Of a stretch of 64,000 bases of DNA, positions 33,021 through 41,434 are shown in pieces. Position numbers and translations under genes: made by a program. Numbering within the stretch: the stretch's first letter is position 1; each line of letters starts with the position of its first letter. Origin of the DNA: Labilithrix luteola (GTDB lineage Bacteria; Myxococcota_A; Polyangia; Polyangiales; Polyangiaceae); contig NZ_CP012333.1 in assembly GCF_001263205.1 (NCBI RefSeq), forward strand, positions 1,240,001-1,304,000. The letters run 5' to 3'. A model generated the notes under the pieces. That model worked only from the letters and a program-made list of their open reading frames with translations, was not told the origin of the DNA and did no database searches.

Positions 33021-33563
33021 TTAACGGGCCTTAGGTTTCCGTGACAGACCCCGTTTGGCTGCTGGCTTTGAAGCGGCCTTGACGCGCTTGGCCACGGCCT
33101 TCCGAGCGGTCTTTGGACGAGGGCTAGCCGCCTCGGCGGCGGAACACAGGCGGGCCGTCTCCGCCTTCATGCGGCGGTCCTTCGCTGCGGTGTCGTGGTC
33201 CCAACCCAGGAGATGAAGCAGCCCGTGGGCGAGGAGCATCGTGACTTCGTCGAGAACTGCAGCGCCTCTCGAAAGAGCCTGTTTGCGGGCTGTCGGGACG
33301 CTCACGATGACGTCGCCGAGGACGTCGCCCGCGAGACTGCCGTACTCGCCTTCGTGCATCGCGAACGCCAGAACGTCGGTCGGACGATCTTTACCGCGAT
33401 AGACTTTGTTCAAATGATGGATCTGCTCATCATTGGTTAGAACGAATGATACGTCCGACTTCTCCAATTGAAGGAGACGGATCATCGCATTGATGCGACG
33501 CCGTACTTCGGTCCGGGGAAGGCCAGCGTGAGGTCCGTGCTCGACAGTGAGTGCGATTGCCAC
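33021..33563 (-). CDS. ybeY: Endoribonuclease YbeY with Lys/Arg-rich tail
   Basis: 180 residues from GTG 33563. The metal-binding signature HGLLHLLGWDHD is present; the three histidines bind the catalytic zinc. GKDRPTDVLAFAM and LGDVIVSV are also diagnostic. YbeY processes 16S rRNA and acts in ribosome quality control. The final ~35 residues (RPKTARKAVAKRVKAASKPAAKR and on) are an extra Lys/Arg/Ala-rich tail not usual in the family, like a histone H1 tail, probably for RNA binding. The gene is divergent from the glycosyltransferase; its usual phoH and hemolysin-type neighbours are absent here. Confidence 0.92.
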   Translation of the reverse strand: MAIALTVEHGPHAGLPRTEVRRRINAMIRLLQLEKSDVSFVLTNDEQIHHLNKVYRGKDRPTDVLAFAMHEGEYGSLAGDVLGDVIVSVPTARKQALSRGAAVLDEVTMLLAHGLLHLLGWDHDTAAKDRRMKAETARLCSAAEAASPRPKTARKAVAKRVKAASKPAAKRGLSRKPKAR

Positions 33564-33619
33564 GGGCCGCGCGAGTAGCCTTTGCAGAGGCGCCGGTCAA
33601 CGTGCAACATTACGCGCCG

Positions 33620-34468
33620 ATGACGCACGCGCTCCGCGACGCCCGACACGAAAATGCGCGAGGCGCAGACGCGGGCGGTGCAGACACGAGCGACGGCCGC
33701 GCTGAGGCGCGAACGCCGAGCACCGTACCGACCCCGATGCCGTTCACCCCAGGCCAGCCGCTCGCGAGCACGTGGCTCTCCCGCGCCTGCGTGATCGTCC
33801 CCGCACTCGACGCCGAACGAACGCTCCCCTCCGTCATCCAATCGCTGCGTGCGTCGCTTCCGTTCCTCGCCGACGCGATTCTCGTCATCGACGACGGTTC
33901 GCGCGATCGGACGGCGAGCGTGGCCGCGCGCCTCGGTTGCGAGGTGCTCTCGCACGGGAAGAACCGCGGCAAGGGGGCCGCGCTCCGCGCCGGCCTGTCC
34001 ACCGCCCTCGCCCGCGGGTGTGAGGTCGCGCTCACGGTCGATGCCGACGGACAGCATCCAGGCGAAGACGCCTGTCGCGTGATGCTCGCCTCCGACGATC
34101 CGGAGGCGCTGGTGCTCGGCATCCGCGATCTCGATCGCGCCGGAGCGCCGAAGAAGAATCGCTTCTCCAACGGCATCTCGAACATGTTCCTCTCGCGGTT
34201 CGCCGGGCGCGCGCTCCGCGATACGCAGTGCGGCCTGCGTCGATATCCCGTGCGTCGCACGCTCGCCCTCGGCGCGCGAGGCGAGGGTTACGACTTCGAG
34301 GGCGAGATTCTCCTGCGCGCCGCATGGGCGGGCGTCACGATCGTCGAAGAACCCATCCAGGTCCTCTACCCCGAAGATCGCGTGACGCACTTCCACGTCG
34401 TCCGGGATCCCTTCCGGATCGTGCGCACGGTCGTCGCCGCACTTGGCGAACGCGGACTGCGCGGCTAA
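33620..34468 (+). CDS. Family 2 glycosyltransferase (dolichyl-phosphate mannose synthase-like)
   Basis: 282 residues from ATG 33620; the frame is open to GTG 33551 and ATG 33737 is also possible. The first ~60 residues are disordered. The GT-A fold follows: ACVIVPALDAERTLPSVI, AILVIDDGSRDRT, KNRGKGAALRAGL, and VDADGQHPGED with the DxD metal site. There are no membrane helices, unlike many polyprenyl-phosphate mannosyl transferases. It likely transfers a sugar to a lipid or other acceptor; the donor is unknown. The C45-type gene follows 11 bp downstream, then lolA, so these three form one transcription unit. Confidence 0.9.
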   Translation: MTHALRDARHENARGADAGGADTSDGRAEARTPSTVPTPMPFTPGQPLASTWLSRACVIVPALDAERTLPSVIQSLRASLPFLADAILVIDDGSRDRTASVAARLGCEVLSHGKNRGKGAALRAGLSTALARGCEVALTVDADGQHPGEDACRVMLASDDPEALVLGIRDLDRAGAPKKNRFSNGISNMFLSRFAGRALRDTQCGLRRYPVRRTLALGARGEGYDFEGEILLRAAWAGVTIVEEPIQVLYPEDRVTHFHVVRDPFRIVRTVVAALGERGLRG

Positions 34469-34479
34469 GAACCTGGGCG

Positions 34480-36042
34480 ATGCTCGCCTGGGCGAGACGC
34501 CACAAGAAGAAGCTGACAGCGCTGGGCGTGGGCGTGGGCGTGTTCGGCCTCGCGCCGCTCGTTGCCCATCTCACGGTAGAACGGATGGTGCGTCTCACGC
34601 CGCCAGCCATTCCCGAGACGTCGCTCCGCCTCTCGGAGTCGAACGGCGTGCGAACCGCTGGCAAAGGTTGGGCGCGCGTCTTCGGAAGCAAGCCTGGATC
34701 GGGGCCCGGCGTGAACGTCGTGCAGCTCGCCGGGACGCCGGAAGAGATCGGCACGGAGCACACGACGCTCCTCCGTGATCACATGCTCGCGAACGAGTCG
34801 GTCCTCTGGGACGGCTTCTCGAACGTGGTGCCCTTCACGCCGGCGCGCGCGCTCCTCTTCGACATGGGGCGCTACCGCTATCGCAACGTGCAAGACGGCT
34901 TCCCCGAACCGCGCAGGCGCGAGCTCGCCGCCGAGGCTCGTGCGTTCGATCCGGACCCGTACGCGTCGCACATGCCCACGTACCCGCGCATGGTCTTTCT
35001 CCACGCGCTCTACGACATCGCACTCAGCTTCGAGCATTCGCCACTCCTCGGCACAGGGCCGAGCCCGGGCTCGAAGCCCCGACCGCAGCTCGACGGGTGC
35101 ACGGCGTTCGGCCTCGGCCCCGACGCGACGAGCGACGGCCATGCCCTCTTCGCGCGTGCGTTCGACTTCGAAGCGGCCGACGTCTTCGATCGCGACAAGG
35201 CTGTCTTCGTCGTGCGCGAAAACGGCGCCATCCCCTTCGCCAGCGTTTCGTGGCCGGGCCTCGTCGGGGTGGTGACGGGCATGAACGCCGAAGGCGTGGC
35301 CGTTGCCGTCAACGGAGGTCGCGCCGGCACGCCGAAGACGACGGGGATCCCGGTGGCCTTCGCGCTCCGCGAGACGCTTTCGCACGCGCACGACACGGCC
35401 GAGGCCGTCGCGATCTTGAAGCAGCAAGACGTGATGGTCTCGCACATCGTTTTCGTCGGCGACGCGAAGGGGCACTTCGCCGTGGTCGAGCGCGCTCCCG
35501 GCACGCCGGCCTTCGTGCGTAGCGACGTCCCCGATCCCGCGCGGGTGGGCATCACCAACCACTTCGAAGGTCCGCTCGCGTCCGATCCGAGCAACCTGCA
35601 CGTGCGCGAGACGACGACCACGTTGCCTCGTCGCGCCCGCATCGACGAGCTCCTCCATGGGGTTGCACCGAAGAGCGCAACCGTGGCCAGCAGCGTCGGA
35701 ATGCTCCGCGACCATTCGTGCGCTGGCTCGGACAAGTGCGAGCTCGGCGACCGGAAGACCATCGATGCCCTCATCGCCACCCACGGCGTGGTCTTCGATC
35801 TGACCGCGAAGAAGGCCTGGGTTTCCGAGGGGCCGCATCTTTCGGGCCGCTTCGTGAAGATCGACCTGGCATCCATCGTCTCACATGAAGATGGCCCCCC
35901 ACCGGACACCGACGACGACGCCGTCCCTGCCGACGAAATCCTCGGCGACGCTCGCTACACCGAAGGGCGCGCGCGTGCCGGAGGGCCTCTCCTCGGACCG
36001 GAGCTGCCCCTCACCACGGGAGGCAAGCATGCATCACCGTGA
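34480..36042 (+). CDS. C45-type autoproteolytic acyltransferase/hydrolase
   Basis: 520 residues from ATG 34480. A basic N-terminus and membrane anchor (KKKLTALGVGVGVFGLAPLVAHL) place the rest in the periplasm. Central features VVQLAGTPEEIGTEHTTLL and DGCTAFGLGPDATSDGHALFARAFDFEA match the C45 family (isopenicillin N acyltransferase-like). Cys207 would be freed by autocleavage after Gly206 and act as nucleophile. Following strands SVSWPGLVGVVTGMNAEGVAVAVNGG are typical. Known members hydrolyse or transfer acyl amides. It overlaps the lolA start by 14 bp, so it is co-translated with lolA; a role in envelope lipid or lipoprotein handling is inference. Confidence 0.85.
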   Translation: MLAWARRHKKKLTALGVGVGVFGLAPLVAHLTVERMVRLTPPAIPETSLRLSESNGVRTAGKGWARVFGSKPGSGPGVNVVQLAGTPEEIGTEHTTLLRDHMLANESVLWDGFSNVVPFTPARALLFDMGRYRYRNVQDGFPEPRRRELAAEARAFDPDPYASHMPTYPRMVFLHALYDIALSFEHSPLLGTGPSPGSKPRPQLDGCTAFGLGPDATSDGHALFARAFDFEAADVFDRDKAVFVVRENGAIPFASVSWPGLVGVVTGMNAEGVAVAVNGGRAGTPKTTGIPVAFALRETLSHAHDTAEAVAILKQQDVMVSHIVFVGDAKGHFAVVERAPGTPAFVRSDVPDPARVGITNHFEGPLASDPSNLHVRETTTTLPRRARIDELLHGVAPKSATVASSVGMLRDHSCAGSDKCELGDRKTIDALIATHGVVFDLTAKKAWVSEGPHLSGRFVKIDLASIVSHEDGPPPDTDDDAVPADEILGDARYTEGRARAGGPLLGPELPLTTGGKHASP

Positions 36043-36694
36043 GGCCACATTGACGCGTCGTCGCTGGCTCTTCGGAGCGCTCGCGCTCACCGTGCTCGTG
36101 CCGGCGGCTGCACGCGCCGACGAGCCGGCACGTGAACGGCTCGAGGGAGAGAAGCTCGATCCGCTGCTCGCCGAGATCGCCAACGCTCGCAAGTCGCTCA
36201 AGTCGCTCCGCGCGAACTTCACGCAGGAGCGCAAGATGGTGCTCCTCGCAACCAGCGTGAAGTCGACGGGACAGCTGGCGTTCGTCGCCCCCGATCGCCT
36301 CCGCTGGGAGCTCTTTGCACCGGACGACGTGATCTACTGGGTGGGCCCCGAAGGGCTCTCGTACCGAACGCGCTCCTCGAAGGCCACCCTGCCCTCCGCG
36401 GGTGCGAACGTGGCGAAAGGCCTCGCCGATCTGCGTGCGCTGCTCGGCGGCGACCTCGGCACGCTACGCGAACGCTATGTCCTCGTGGGATCCAAGGGCC
36501 CGAACGACGTCGAAATCGTCGGGACCGCCAAGGATCCCACCGCGGCGGTTCGCGGCTTCACGCTCGTGCTCGACAAGTCGCTGGTCGTTCCGGTTCGAGC
36601 ACGCCTCCTCGAAGGAAAAACGGACACGGTCGACATCGCGTTCAGCAACGCCACGCCGAACGCGCCGATCGATCCGAAAATCATGCGGCCCTGA
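36029..36694 (+). CDS. lolA: LolA-type outer-membrane lipoprotein carrier
   Basis: 221 residues from ATG 36029; GGGAGG lies 5 bases upstream, and the start sits inside the end of the C45-type gene. The signal sequence TRRRWLFGALALTVLVPAAARA is followed by a LolA fold: SLKSLRANFTQERKMVLL, STGQLAFVAPDRLRWELFAPDDVIYW and a C-terminal VDIAFSNATPNAPIDPKIMR. LolA carries lipoproteins through the periplasm to the outer membrane. The twin-Arg-like start could direct Tat export, which would be unusual. The substrate-binding pocket residues cannot be checked by eye. Confidence 0.88.
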   Translation: MHHREATLTRRRWLFGALALTVLVPAAARADEPARERLEGEKLDPLLAEIANARKSLKSLRANFTQERKMVLLATSVKSTGQLAFVAPDRLRWELFAPDDVIYWVGPEGLSYRTRSSKATLPSAGANVAKGLADLRALLGGDLGTLRERYVLVGSKGPNDVEIVGTAKDPTAAVRGFTLVLDKSLVVPVRARLLEGKTDTVDIAFSNATPNAPIDPKIMRP

Positions 36695-36820
36695 ACGGTT
36701 GGGCTCGGCCGACCGCCCTCGCCCCTCGCCCTCGCCCTCTCCGCCCCGACCCGGCCTCGAAAAACTTGGCCCAGGCCCGAAGGCGGGTCGATTTTGCTCC
36801 GACCCTGGAGGAGTGAAGCG

Positions 36821-37219
36821 ATGGCCCTACCCGCGAAGGTCGAATCCACCGGCACGCACGTTCCGGAACGCAGGCGGCACCGCGTCTACGTGACGCGAAA
36901 CACCGAATATCACTTCCGCGACGGCTTCTGCGTGGCCGTGCGTGATCGCCGCACCGGCGACTTTCTCCAGGGGCACCTTGCCGTCCGCCGTCGCCTGCAC
37001 GGGGGCCTCAAGTTCTACGGCAACGGGGCGATCATCCCGAACGCAGGCGATCCGGTTCCGGGCGAGGCGCTTTACTTCGCTGCCGATGGACGTGACCTCG
37101 TCACGAGCCCTGTCGAGAGTATCGAGCGACCGGCCAAAGCCGTGGTTCGGGCCTACCCCACGCCGCCGCCGCAGGTCGGCCGATCGAGCCGCAAGTCGAA
37201 CGACGACGACGATTGCTGA
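36821..37219 (+). CDS. Small conserved hypothetical protein
   Basis: 132 residues from ATG 36821, with GGAGGAG at 36807-36813 as a good ribosome binding site. The protein is basic in the first half (RRRHRVYVTRNTEYHFRDGFCVAVRDRRTGDFLQGHLAVRRRL) with beta-strand character, and ends with a Ser/Arg stretch and a short acidic DDDDDC tail. There is no signal peptide or known domain. A C/T-rich intergenic stretch precedes it. Good codon structure and ribosome binding site make it a real gene; the function is unknown. Confidence 0.75.
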   Translation: MALPAKVESTGTHVPERRRHRVYVTRNTEYHFRDGFCVAVRDRRTGDFLQGHLAVRRRLHGGLKFYGNGAIIPNAGDPVPGEALYFAADGRDLVTSPVESIERPAKAVVRAYPTPPPQVGRSSRKSNDDDDC

Positions 37220-37373
37220 CCCGATCCTCGAGCGCGCCGGCGCAACCGGTTGGGCTGACGTAACGGTCCGACGTCTTTCCGTGCGTCGGCCGTCGCGACA
37301 GACCTCTGCCCTCGCCCATGGTGGTCACCGAAATTCTTGGTCCACGCAAAGGTCGCCGCTGTAATCTCGAACC

Positions 37374-37958
37374 GTGCTGGTCGTTCCCCCCCGTTCGGAG
37401 CTGCGGTCGCGCCCCATCGAGACGGCTCGGCTCATTCTTCATCCGCTCGACGCAACCGACTCGCGCGATCTCTGGACCACCGTGGAGGGCTCTCGCGCCC
37501 ACCTCGAGCCGTGGCTCCCGTGGGTTCCGTTCAACATCGATCTCGAATCGAGCGGTCGCTACGCCGAGGCGAGTGCCGGCGATTGGGATGCAGCTCGTGC
37601 GTGTCGCTTCGCGATTCGTGACCGCGCGACGCGACGCTTTCTCGGCGTCATCGGCCTCGAGGCCTTCGCGCATCTGCACGAAAGCGTGGAGCTCGGCTAC
37701 TGGCTGAGACTCGATGCGTGCGGGCGCGGTCTCATGACCGAAGCCGGGCGCGCCGTGGTCGATTGGGCCCTCGGCCCGGTGAACGCCCATCGCGTTCGCG
37801 TCGCCGCGGCGACCGACAACCACGCGTCGCTCGCGGTCATCGGCCGGCTGGGTTTCCGGTTCGAAGGCATCGCGCGTCAGGCCGAGCGCTGCAACGGGCG
37901 TTGGCTCGATCACGCGGTGTTTGCGCTGCTCGTCACCGATCCGCGCACCAAAGGCTGA
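37374..37958 (+). CDS. GNAT-family N-acetyltransferase (RimJ/RimL type)
   Basis: 194 residues from GTG 37374. RPIETARLILHPLDATDSRDL begins the fold as in RimJ/RimL proteins; then FAIRDRATRRFLGVIGLE, VELGYWLRLDACGRGLMTEAGRAVVDWAL (CoA pyrophosphate loop) and RVRVAAATDNHASLAVIGRLGFRFEGI. These enzymes acetylate protein N-termini or small amines using acetyl-CoA in the cytoplasm. The start codon is not well supported by a ribosome binding site. It is followed 52 bp later by the OmpA-type gene. The substrate is unknown. Confidence 0.9.
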   Translation: MLVVPPRSELRSRPIETARLILHPLDATDSRDLWTTVEGSRAHLEPWLPWVPFNIDLESSGRYAEASAGDWDAARACRFAIRDRATRRFLGVIGLEAFAHLHESVELGYWLRLDACGRGLMTEAGRAVVDWALGPVNAHRVRVAAATDNHASLAVIGRLGFRFEGIARQAERCNGRWLDHAVFALLVTDPRTKG

Positions 37959-38010
37959 CGCTCCTCTCGAGGAGGCTCAAGGATCGGAGCGCGCTTCCGT
38001 TCACCGGGGT

Positions 38011-39099
38011 GTGCGCCCTCGTATCCTCATCGTGCTGGCCATCCTCGCATGGAGCCAGCAAGCCTCGGCGGATCCATTCCGCGTCCACGTGAGCGCCGGC
38101 GCGGCACACGCCGTCGGCAAGCCTCAAGGTTCCGAGTTCGGAGCCGGCGGCGCGGGTTCCGCGACCGTCGAGCTCTCCCTCGCCCGCACCATCGGTGTGC
38201 AGGCGAGCGGAGGCGGCTTCGTTCTCTCGTCGAGCTCTTCTTCGGAGACCGGCGTTGCATCCCACTCGACCGGTACCGCGTTCCTCGGAACCGTCGGCGT
38301 GCGCGTCCGTCCTTTCGGCGCCAGCCACGAAGGCGGACTCTGGCTCGATGCGAACGGCGGCTTCGCGCAGACGGGCAGCTTCGCGCGCCCGGCCTTCGAC
38401 GGTCACGTTGGTTGGGACTTCCGCGCGAGCGACGAGAGCAAGTGGGGCCTCGGCCCCTTCGTCGGCTACACGCAGATCGTCCAGCCGGACGACTCGTTCC
38501 GTCCGGACGACGCGCGTGTCCTCGTGGCCGGTGTTTCCTTGAGCTTCGGCTCGGCCGCGGCCCGCAAAGCGGCCCCGCCTGCGGCCGAACCTACGCCCCC
38601 GCCGGTCGCCGCGCGTGACGGCGTCGTCGAAGCGAAGGACGAGTGCCCAGATCCGAACACCCTGCCTCCGGGCACGCAGGTTCCCGAAGGGTGCGAAGGC
38701 CCCGCAGTGAAGCTCGTCGGCGATCGTCTCGAGATCGACGATGTCATCCTCTTCGAGTTCGACAGCCCGCGCATCCGCGTCGAGAGCCGGCCTCTCGTGA
38801 AGCGCATCGCGCAGTTCATCTGGAACCACTCCGAGATCATCGAGGTCGTGGTCGCCGGTCACGCCGACGCCGTCGGTACCGATGCGTACAACCAGAAGCT
38901 CTCCGAGCAGCGCGCCGAGAGCACGCGCGCGATGCTCATTCACTTCGGCGTCGACGCCTCGCGACTGCAAGCGGTGGGCTACGGCAAGTCCCGCCTGAAG
39001 TTCGACACGCAGGGTGCGGATGCACGTAACCGTCGCGTCGAATTCATCGTTTCCGGCACGACCACGCCGGCCGCAGCAGGACACAGGAGCAAGCCATGA
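38011..39099 (+). CDS. OmpA-family outer-membrane protein
   Basis: 362 residues from GTG 38011, chosen because it gives a clean signal peptide (ILIVLAILAWSQQASA); the frame is open further upstream into the GNAT gene. The N-terminal ~180 residues are beta-strands consistent with a barrel (VELSLARTIGVQASGGGF, FLGTVGVRVRPF, KWGLGPFVGYTQIV). A Pro/Ala-rich linker leads to a C-terminal OmpA domain: ILFEFDSPRI, VVVAGHADAVGTDAYNQKLSEQRAESTR, then GYGKSRLKFDTQGADARNRRVEFIV, which binds peptidoglycan. The stop overlaps the next lipoprotein start (ATGA). Confidence 0.92.
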   Translation: MRPRILIVLAILAWSQQASADPFRVHVSAGAAHAVGKPQGSEFGAGGAGSATVELSLARTIGVQASGGGFVLSSSSSSETGVASHSTGTAFLGTVGVRVRPFGASHEGGLWLDANGGFAQTGSFARPAFDGHVGWDFRASDESKWGLGPFVGYTQIVQPDDSFRPDDARVLVAGVSLSFGSAAARKAAPPAAEPTPPPVAARDGVVEAKDECPDPNTLPPGTQVPEGCEGPAVKLVGDRLEIDDVILFEFDSPRIRVESRPLVKRIAQFIWNHSEIIEVVVAGHADAVGTDAYNQKLSEQRAESTRAMLIHFGVDASRLQAVGYGKSRLKFDTQGADARNRRVEFIVSGTTTPAAAGHRSKP

Positions 39100-40202
39100 G
39101 ACGCGTTTCACGAATCACGGCGCTGCTCGCCATCGCAGCCGCGGCCGGTTGCACCTTGGACAATGCGCTCGTCGGTGGACGATGCGCGGACGGCTTCGTC
39201 CAGTCGAATCAGGAGTGCGTGCCCGAGAGCTCGGCTCCCGCCCCCTCCGGAAGCACGACGCCGACGGCGGTGACCGACGCAACTCCGCCCCTCGACGCCG
39301 GGTCGGATGCTCCCGACACCACCCCGCTGCCGGACGCCTCCACCCCGGACACGAGCGTGCCGGACTCCAGCGCCCCCGATGCGGAGGAGCCGGACTCGAG
39401 TACGCCGGACACGGGCGCTCCCGATGCGCCGCTCGTCTGCGAGGCGCCGCTCGTCGCTTGCCGCGGGCAGTGCCTTTCGGTCGAGAGCGACGGCCAGAAC
39501 TGCGGAGCGTGCGGGAAGATCTGCCCGTCGAACATCTGCGTGGCCGGCGTGTGCCAGGGCGCAACCCCGGGTGACGTCGTCGTCATCGGCCACGACTTCG
39601 CTCAAGCATGGCTCGGCTCGGCGCAGGCCAAGGTCTTGCTCAACGCGATGACCATTCCGACGACCGATCCGATCCGCGTTCTGAGCTACGAGGACGGTGC
39701 GTCGCCGCTGGCGGTCGCGCAGGTCCGGGCGCTCGTGACGTACGGAATCCACGGCCGCGGAGTGCAGATCGTGCGAGCGCCGGACGCGAGTGCACTGACC
39801 TCGCCCACGCTCAGCACGTACTACGACGTGGTCCTCGTCCACGACGGCGCCGGCCTCACCCCGGCTGCACTCGGAGCGAGCTGGGCAACGAGCCTCGGCA
39901 CGTTCACGCAGAAGGGAGGCGTGGTCGTCGCACTCGACGGCGCGTCGTCGGACATGCCCTCGCTCCTCACGGCCTCGGGACTCGTCTCGGTCGCAAGCCA
40001 CGCGCCACTTGCGGAGGGTACGCACCTCGAGGTCTCCGCCCCGGCCGACGTCGTCGGCGCGCAGGTGCTCTCGCCGTACGCAGCGATCGGCGTCACAGTG
40101 GGCTTCGGTGGCGTCTCGGCGCCCGATCTCACCGTGGTGGTTCGCGAGAAGACCGACGCCGGCGACGGCACCCCAGTCGTCGTCCACCGCACCGTGCGCT
40201 GA
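39096..40202 (+). CDS. Secreted lipoprotein with acidic Pro/Asp/Ser linker
   Basis: 368 residues from ATG 39096, overlapping the OmpA-type stop by 4 bases. The signal peptide ALLAIAAAAGC has a lipobox. A ~75-residue low-complexity linker of PD, SD and TP steps follows, then a Cys-rich block (VACRGQC ... CGACGKICPSNICVAGVCQG) that looks disulfide-bonded. The C-terminal ~220 residues form a globular domain with DVVVIGHDF near its start and VVLVHDGAG / GGVVVALDG segments, resembling a class I glutamine-amidotransferase-like or ThuA-like Rossmann fold with no clear catalytic residues. It is likely a surface protein partner of the OmpA homologue. Confidence 0.8.
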   Translation: MRRVSRITALLAIAAAAGCTLDNALVGGRCADGFVQSNQECVPESSAPAPSGSTTPTAVTDATPPLDAGSDAPDTTPLPDASTPDTSVPDSSAPDAEEPDSSTPDTGAPDAPLVCEAPLVACRGQCLSVESDGQNCGACGKICPSNICVAGVCQGATPGDVVVIGHDFAQAWLGSAQAKVLLNAMTIPTTDPIRVLSYEDGASPLAVAQVRALVTYGIHGRGVQIVRAPDASALTSPTLSTYYDVVLVHDGAGLTPAALGASWATSLGTFTQKGGVVVALDGASSDMPSLLTASGLVSVASHAPLAEGTHLEVSAPADVVGAQVLSPYAAIGVTVGFGGVSAPDLTVVVREKTDAGDGTPVVVHRTVR

Positions 40203-40286
40203 CCCGCTCCGCACGTCGCCACGAGGGCGAGCACGGTCCAGGTCGTGCTTTCCCTCGTGGCCCCGACGACCGCGTCTGCGCACGGA

Positions 40287-41432
40287 ATGCGCTGGCGCCG
40301 CGCACACAAGCAACGCGGCGAGCCGGCATTTCGTTTCGAACGCGAAGGCGAAGGGCTCATTCGCCTCGCCGGGGAGCTTCGTCTCGAAGACGCCGCCGAG
40401 CTCTGGCGCCTGCTCCACGAGGCCACGAACGGCCTGAAGGCAGGCAAAGTGATCGTCGACGTCGACGGGGTGACGAAGGCCGACGGCGGCTCGATGGCCC
40501 TTCTCGTGGAGCTGCGCGCAGAGCTCGCCGCACGCGGCGTGGACATGGATGTCACCGGCGCCTCGAAGGTCGTCGAGCCAATCGTGTCGCTCTACATGTG
40601 CGACGAGGCGCCGTGTCCGCTCTATCGACACGAGACCGAGAGTACGGTCGCCCAGATCGGACGCGCGACGATCCACGTCGGACACGAAGCCAAGGAGATC
40701 GTCGGCTTCTTCGGGGAGATGGTCCTCGCTGCCGTGCGGCTCGTTCGTGCCCCGCGCTCGGGCCACTGGCGAGACGTCATCCGGCTCATCGAGCGGAGCG
40801 GCGCCGACGCCGTGCCCATCGTCCTGCTCATCAACTTCCTCATCGGCTTCGTCATGGCGTTCCAGTCCGCGCGGGAGCTCAAGCTCTTCGGCGCGAACTT
40901 GTACGTCGCCGACCTCGTGGGTATCGCCCACACGCGCGAGCTCGCGCCTCTCATGACCGCCATCATCGTCTGTGGCCGATCGGGCGCAGCGTTCGCCGCC
41001 GAGATCGGCTCGATGAAGGTCTCCGAAGAGATCGATGCGCTCCGCACGCTCGGCCTCGGTCCGTTCGGCTGGCTCGTCGTCCCTCGCGTCATCGCCCTGA
41101 TGGCCGTGGTCCCCGTGTTGACGCTGCTCGGTGACTTCATGGGGATCCTCGGCGGCATGCTCGTCGCGGTGAGCGATCTCGATCTGTCCGTGCGCGGTTA
41201 CTTGCACGAGACCACGCTCTCGGTCGAGCCGATGGACGTCGGGACAGGCCTCCTCAAGAGTGCCATCTTCGCGCTCGCGATCGCGCTCATCGCTTGTCAA
41301 CAAGGCTTCGCGGCGACCGGCGGTGCAGAAGGCGTCGGCAGGCGCACGACGGCCACCGTCGTCGCCTCTCTCTTCGCGCTCGTGCTGATCGACGCGCTCG
41401 TGACCGTCGCCTTCCGGGTCGTGGGGATCTGA
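40287..41432 (+). CDS. mlaE: MlaE-type lipid ABC transporter permease fused to an N-terminal STAS domain
   Basis: 381 residues from ATG 40287; GTG 40245 is an alternative start. Residues ~10-105 are a STAS domain (LIRLAGELRLEDAAELWRLL, then VIVDVDGVTKADGGSMALLVEL), the domain that is a separate protein (MlaB) in E. coli. The rest is the MlaE permease: IVLLINFLIGFVMAFQSARELKLFGANLYVADLVGIA, LAPLMTAIIVCGRSGAAFAAEIGSMKVSEEIDALRTLG and five to six helices. Mla-type systems move phospholipids between membranes. The ATPase gene follows 2 bp later and the substrate-binding and lipoprotein genes overlap in series. Confidence 0.92.
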   Translation: MRWRRAHKQRGEPAFRFEREGEGLIRLAGELRLEDAAELWRLLHEATNGLKAGKVIVDVDGVTKADGGSMALLVELRAELAARGVDMDVTGASKVVEPIVSLYMCDEAPCPLYRHETESTVAQIGRATIHVGHEAKEIVGFFGEMVLAAVRLVRAPRSGHWRDVIRLIERSGADAVPIVLLINFLIGFVMAFQSARELKLFGANLYVADLVGIAHTRELAPLMTAIIVCGRSGAAFAAEIGSMKVSEEIDALRTLGLGPFGWLVVPRVIALMAVVPVLTLLGDFMGILGGMLVAVSDLDLSVRGYLHETTLSVEPMDVGTGLLKSAIFALAIALIACQQGFAATGGAEGVGRRTTATVVASLFALVLIDALVTVAFRVVGI

Positions 41433-41434
41433 CG

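Noticed and set aside
33551..33619. GTG 33551 as start of the glycosyltransferase gene
   Set aside because: It would overlap the ybeY start and add low-conservation residues; ATG 33620 is simpler.
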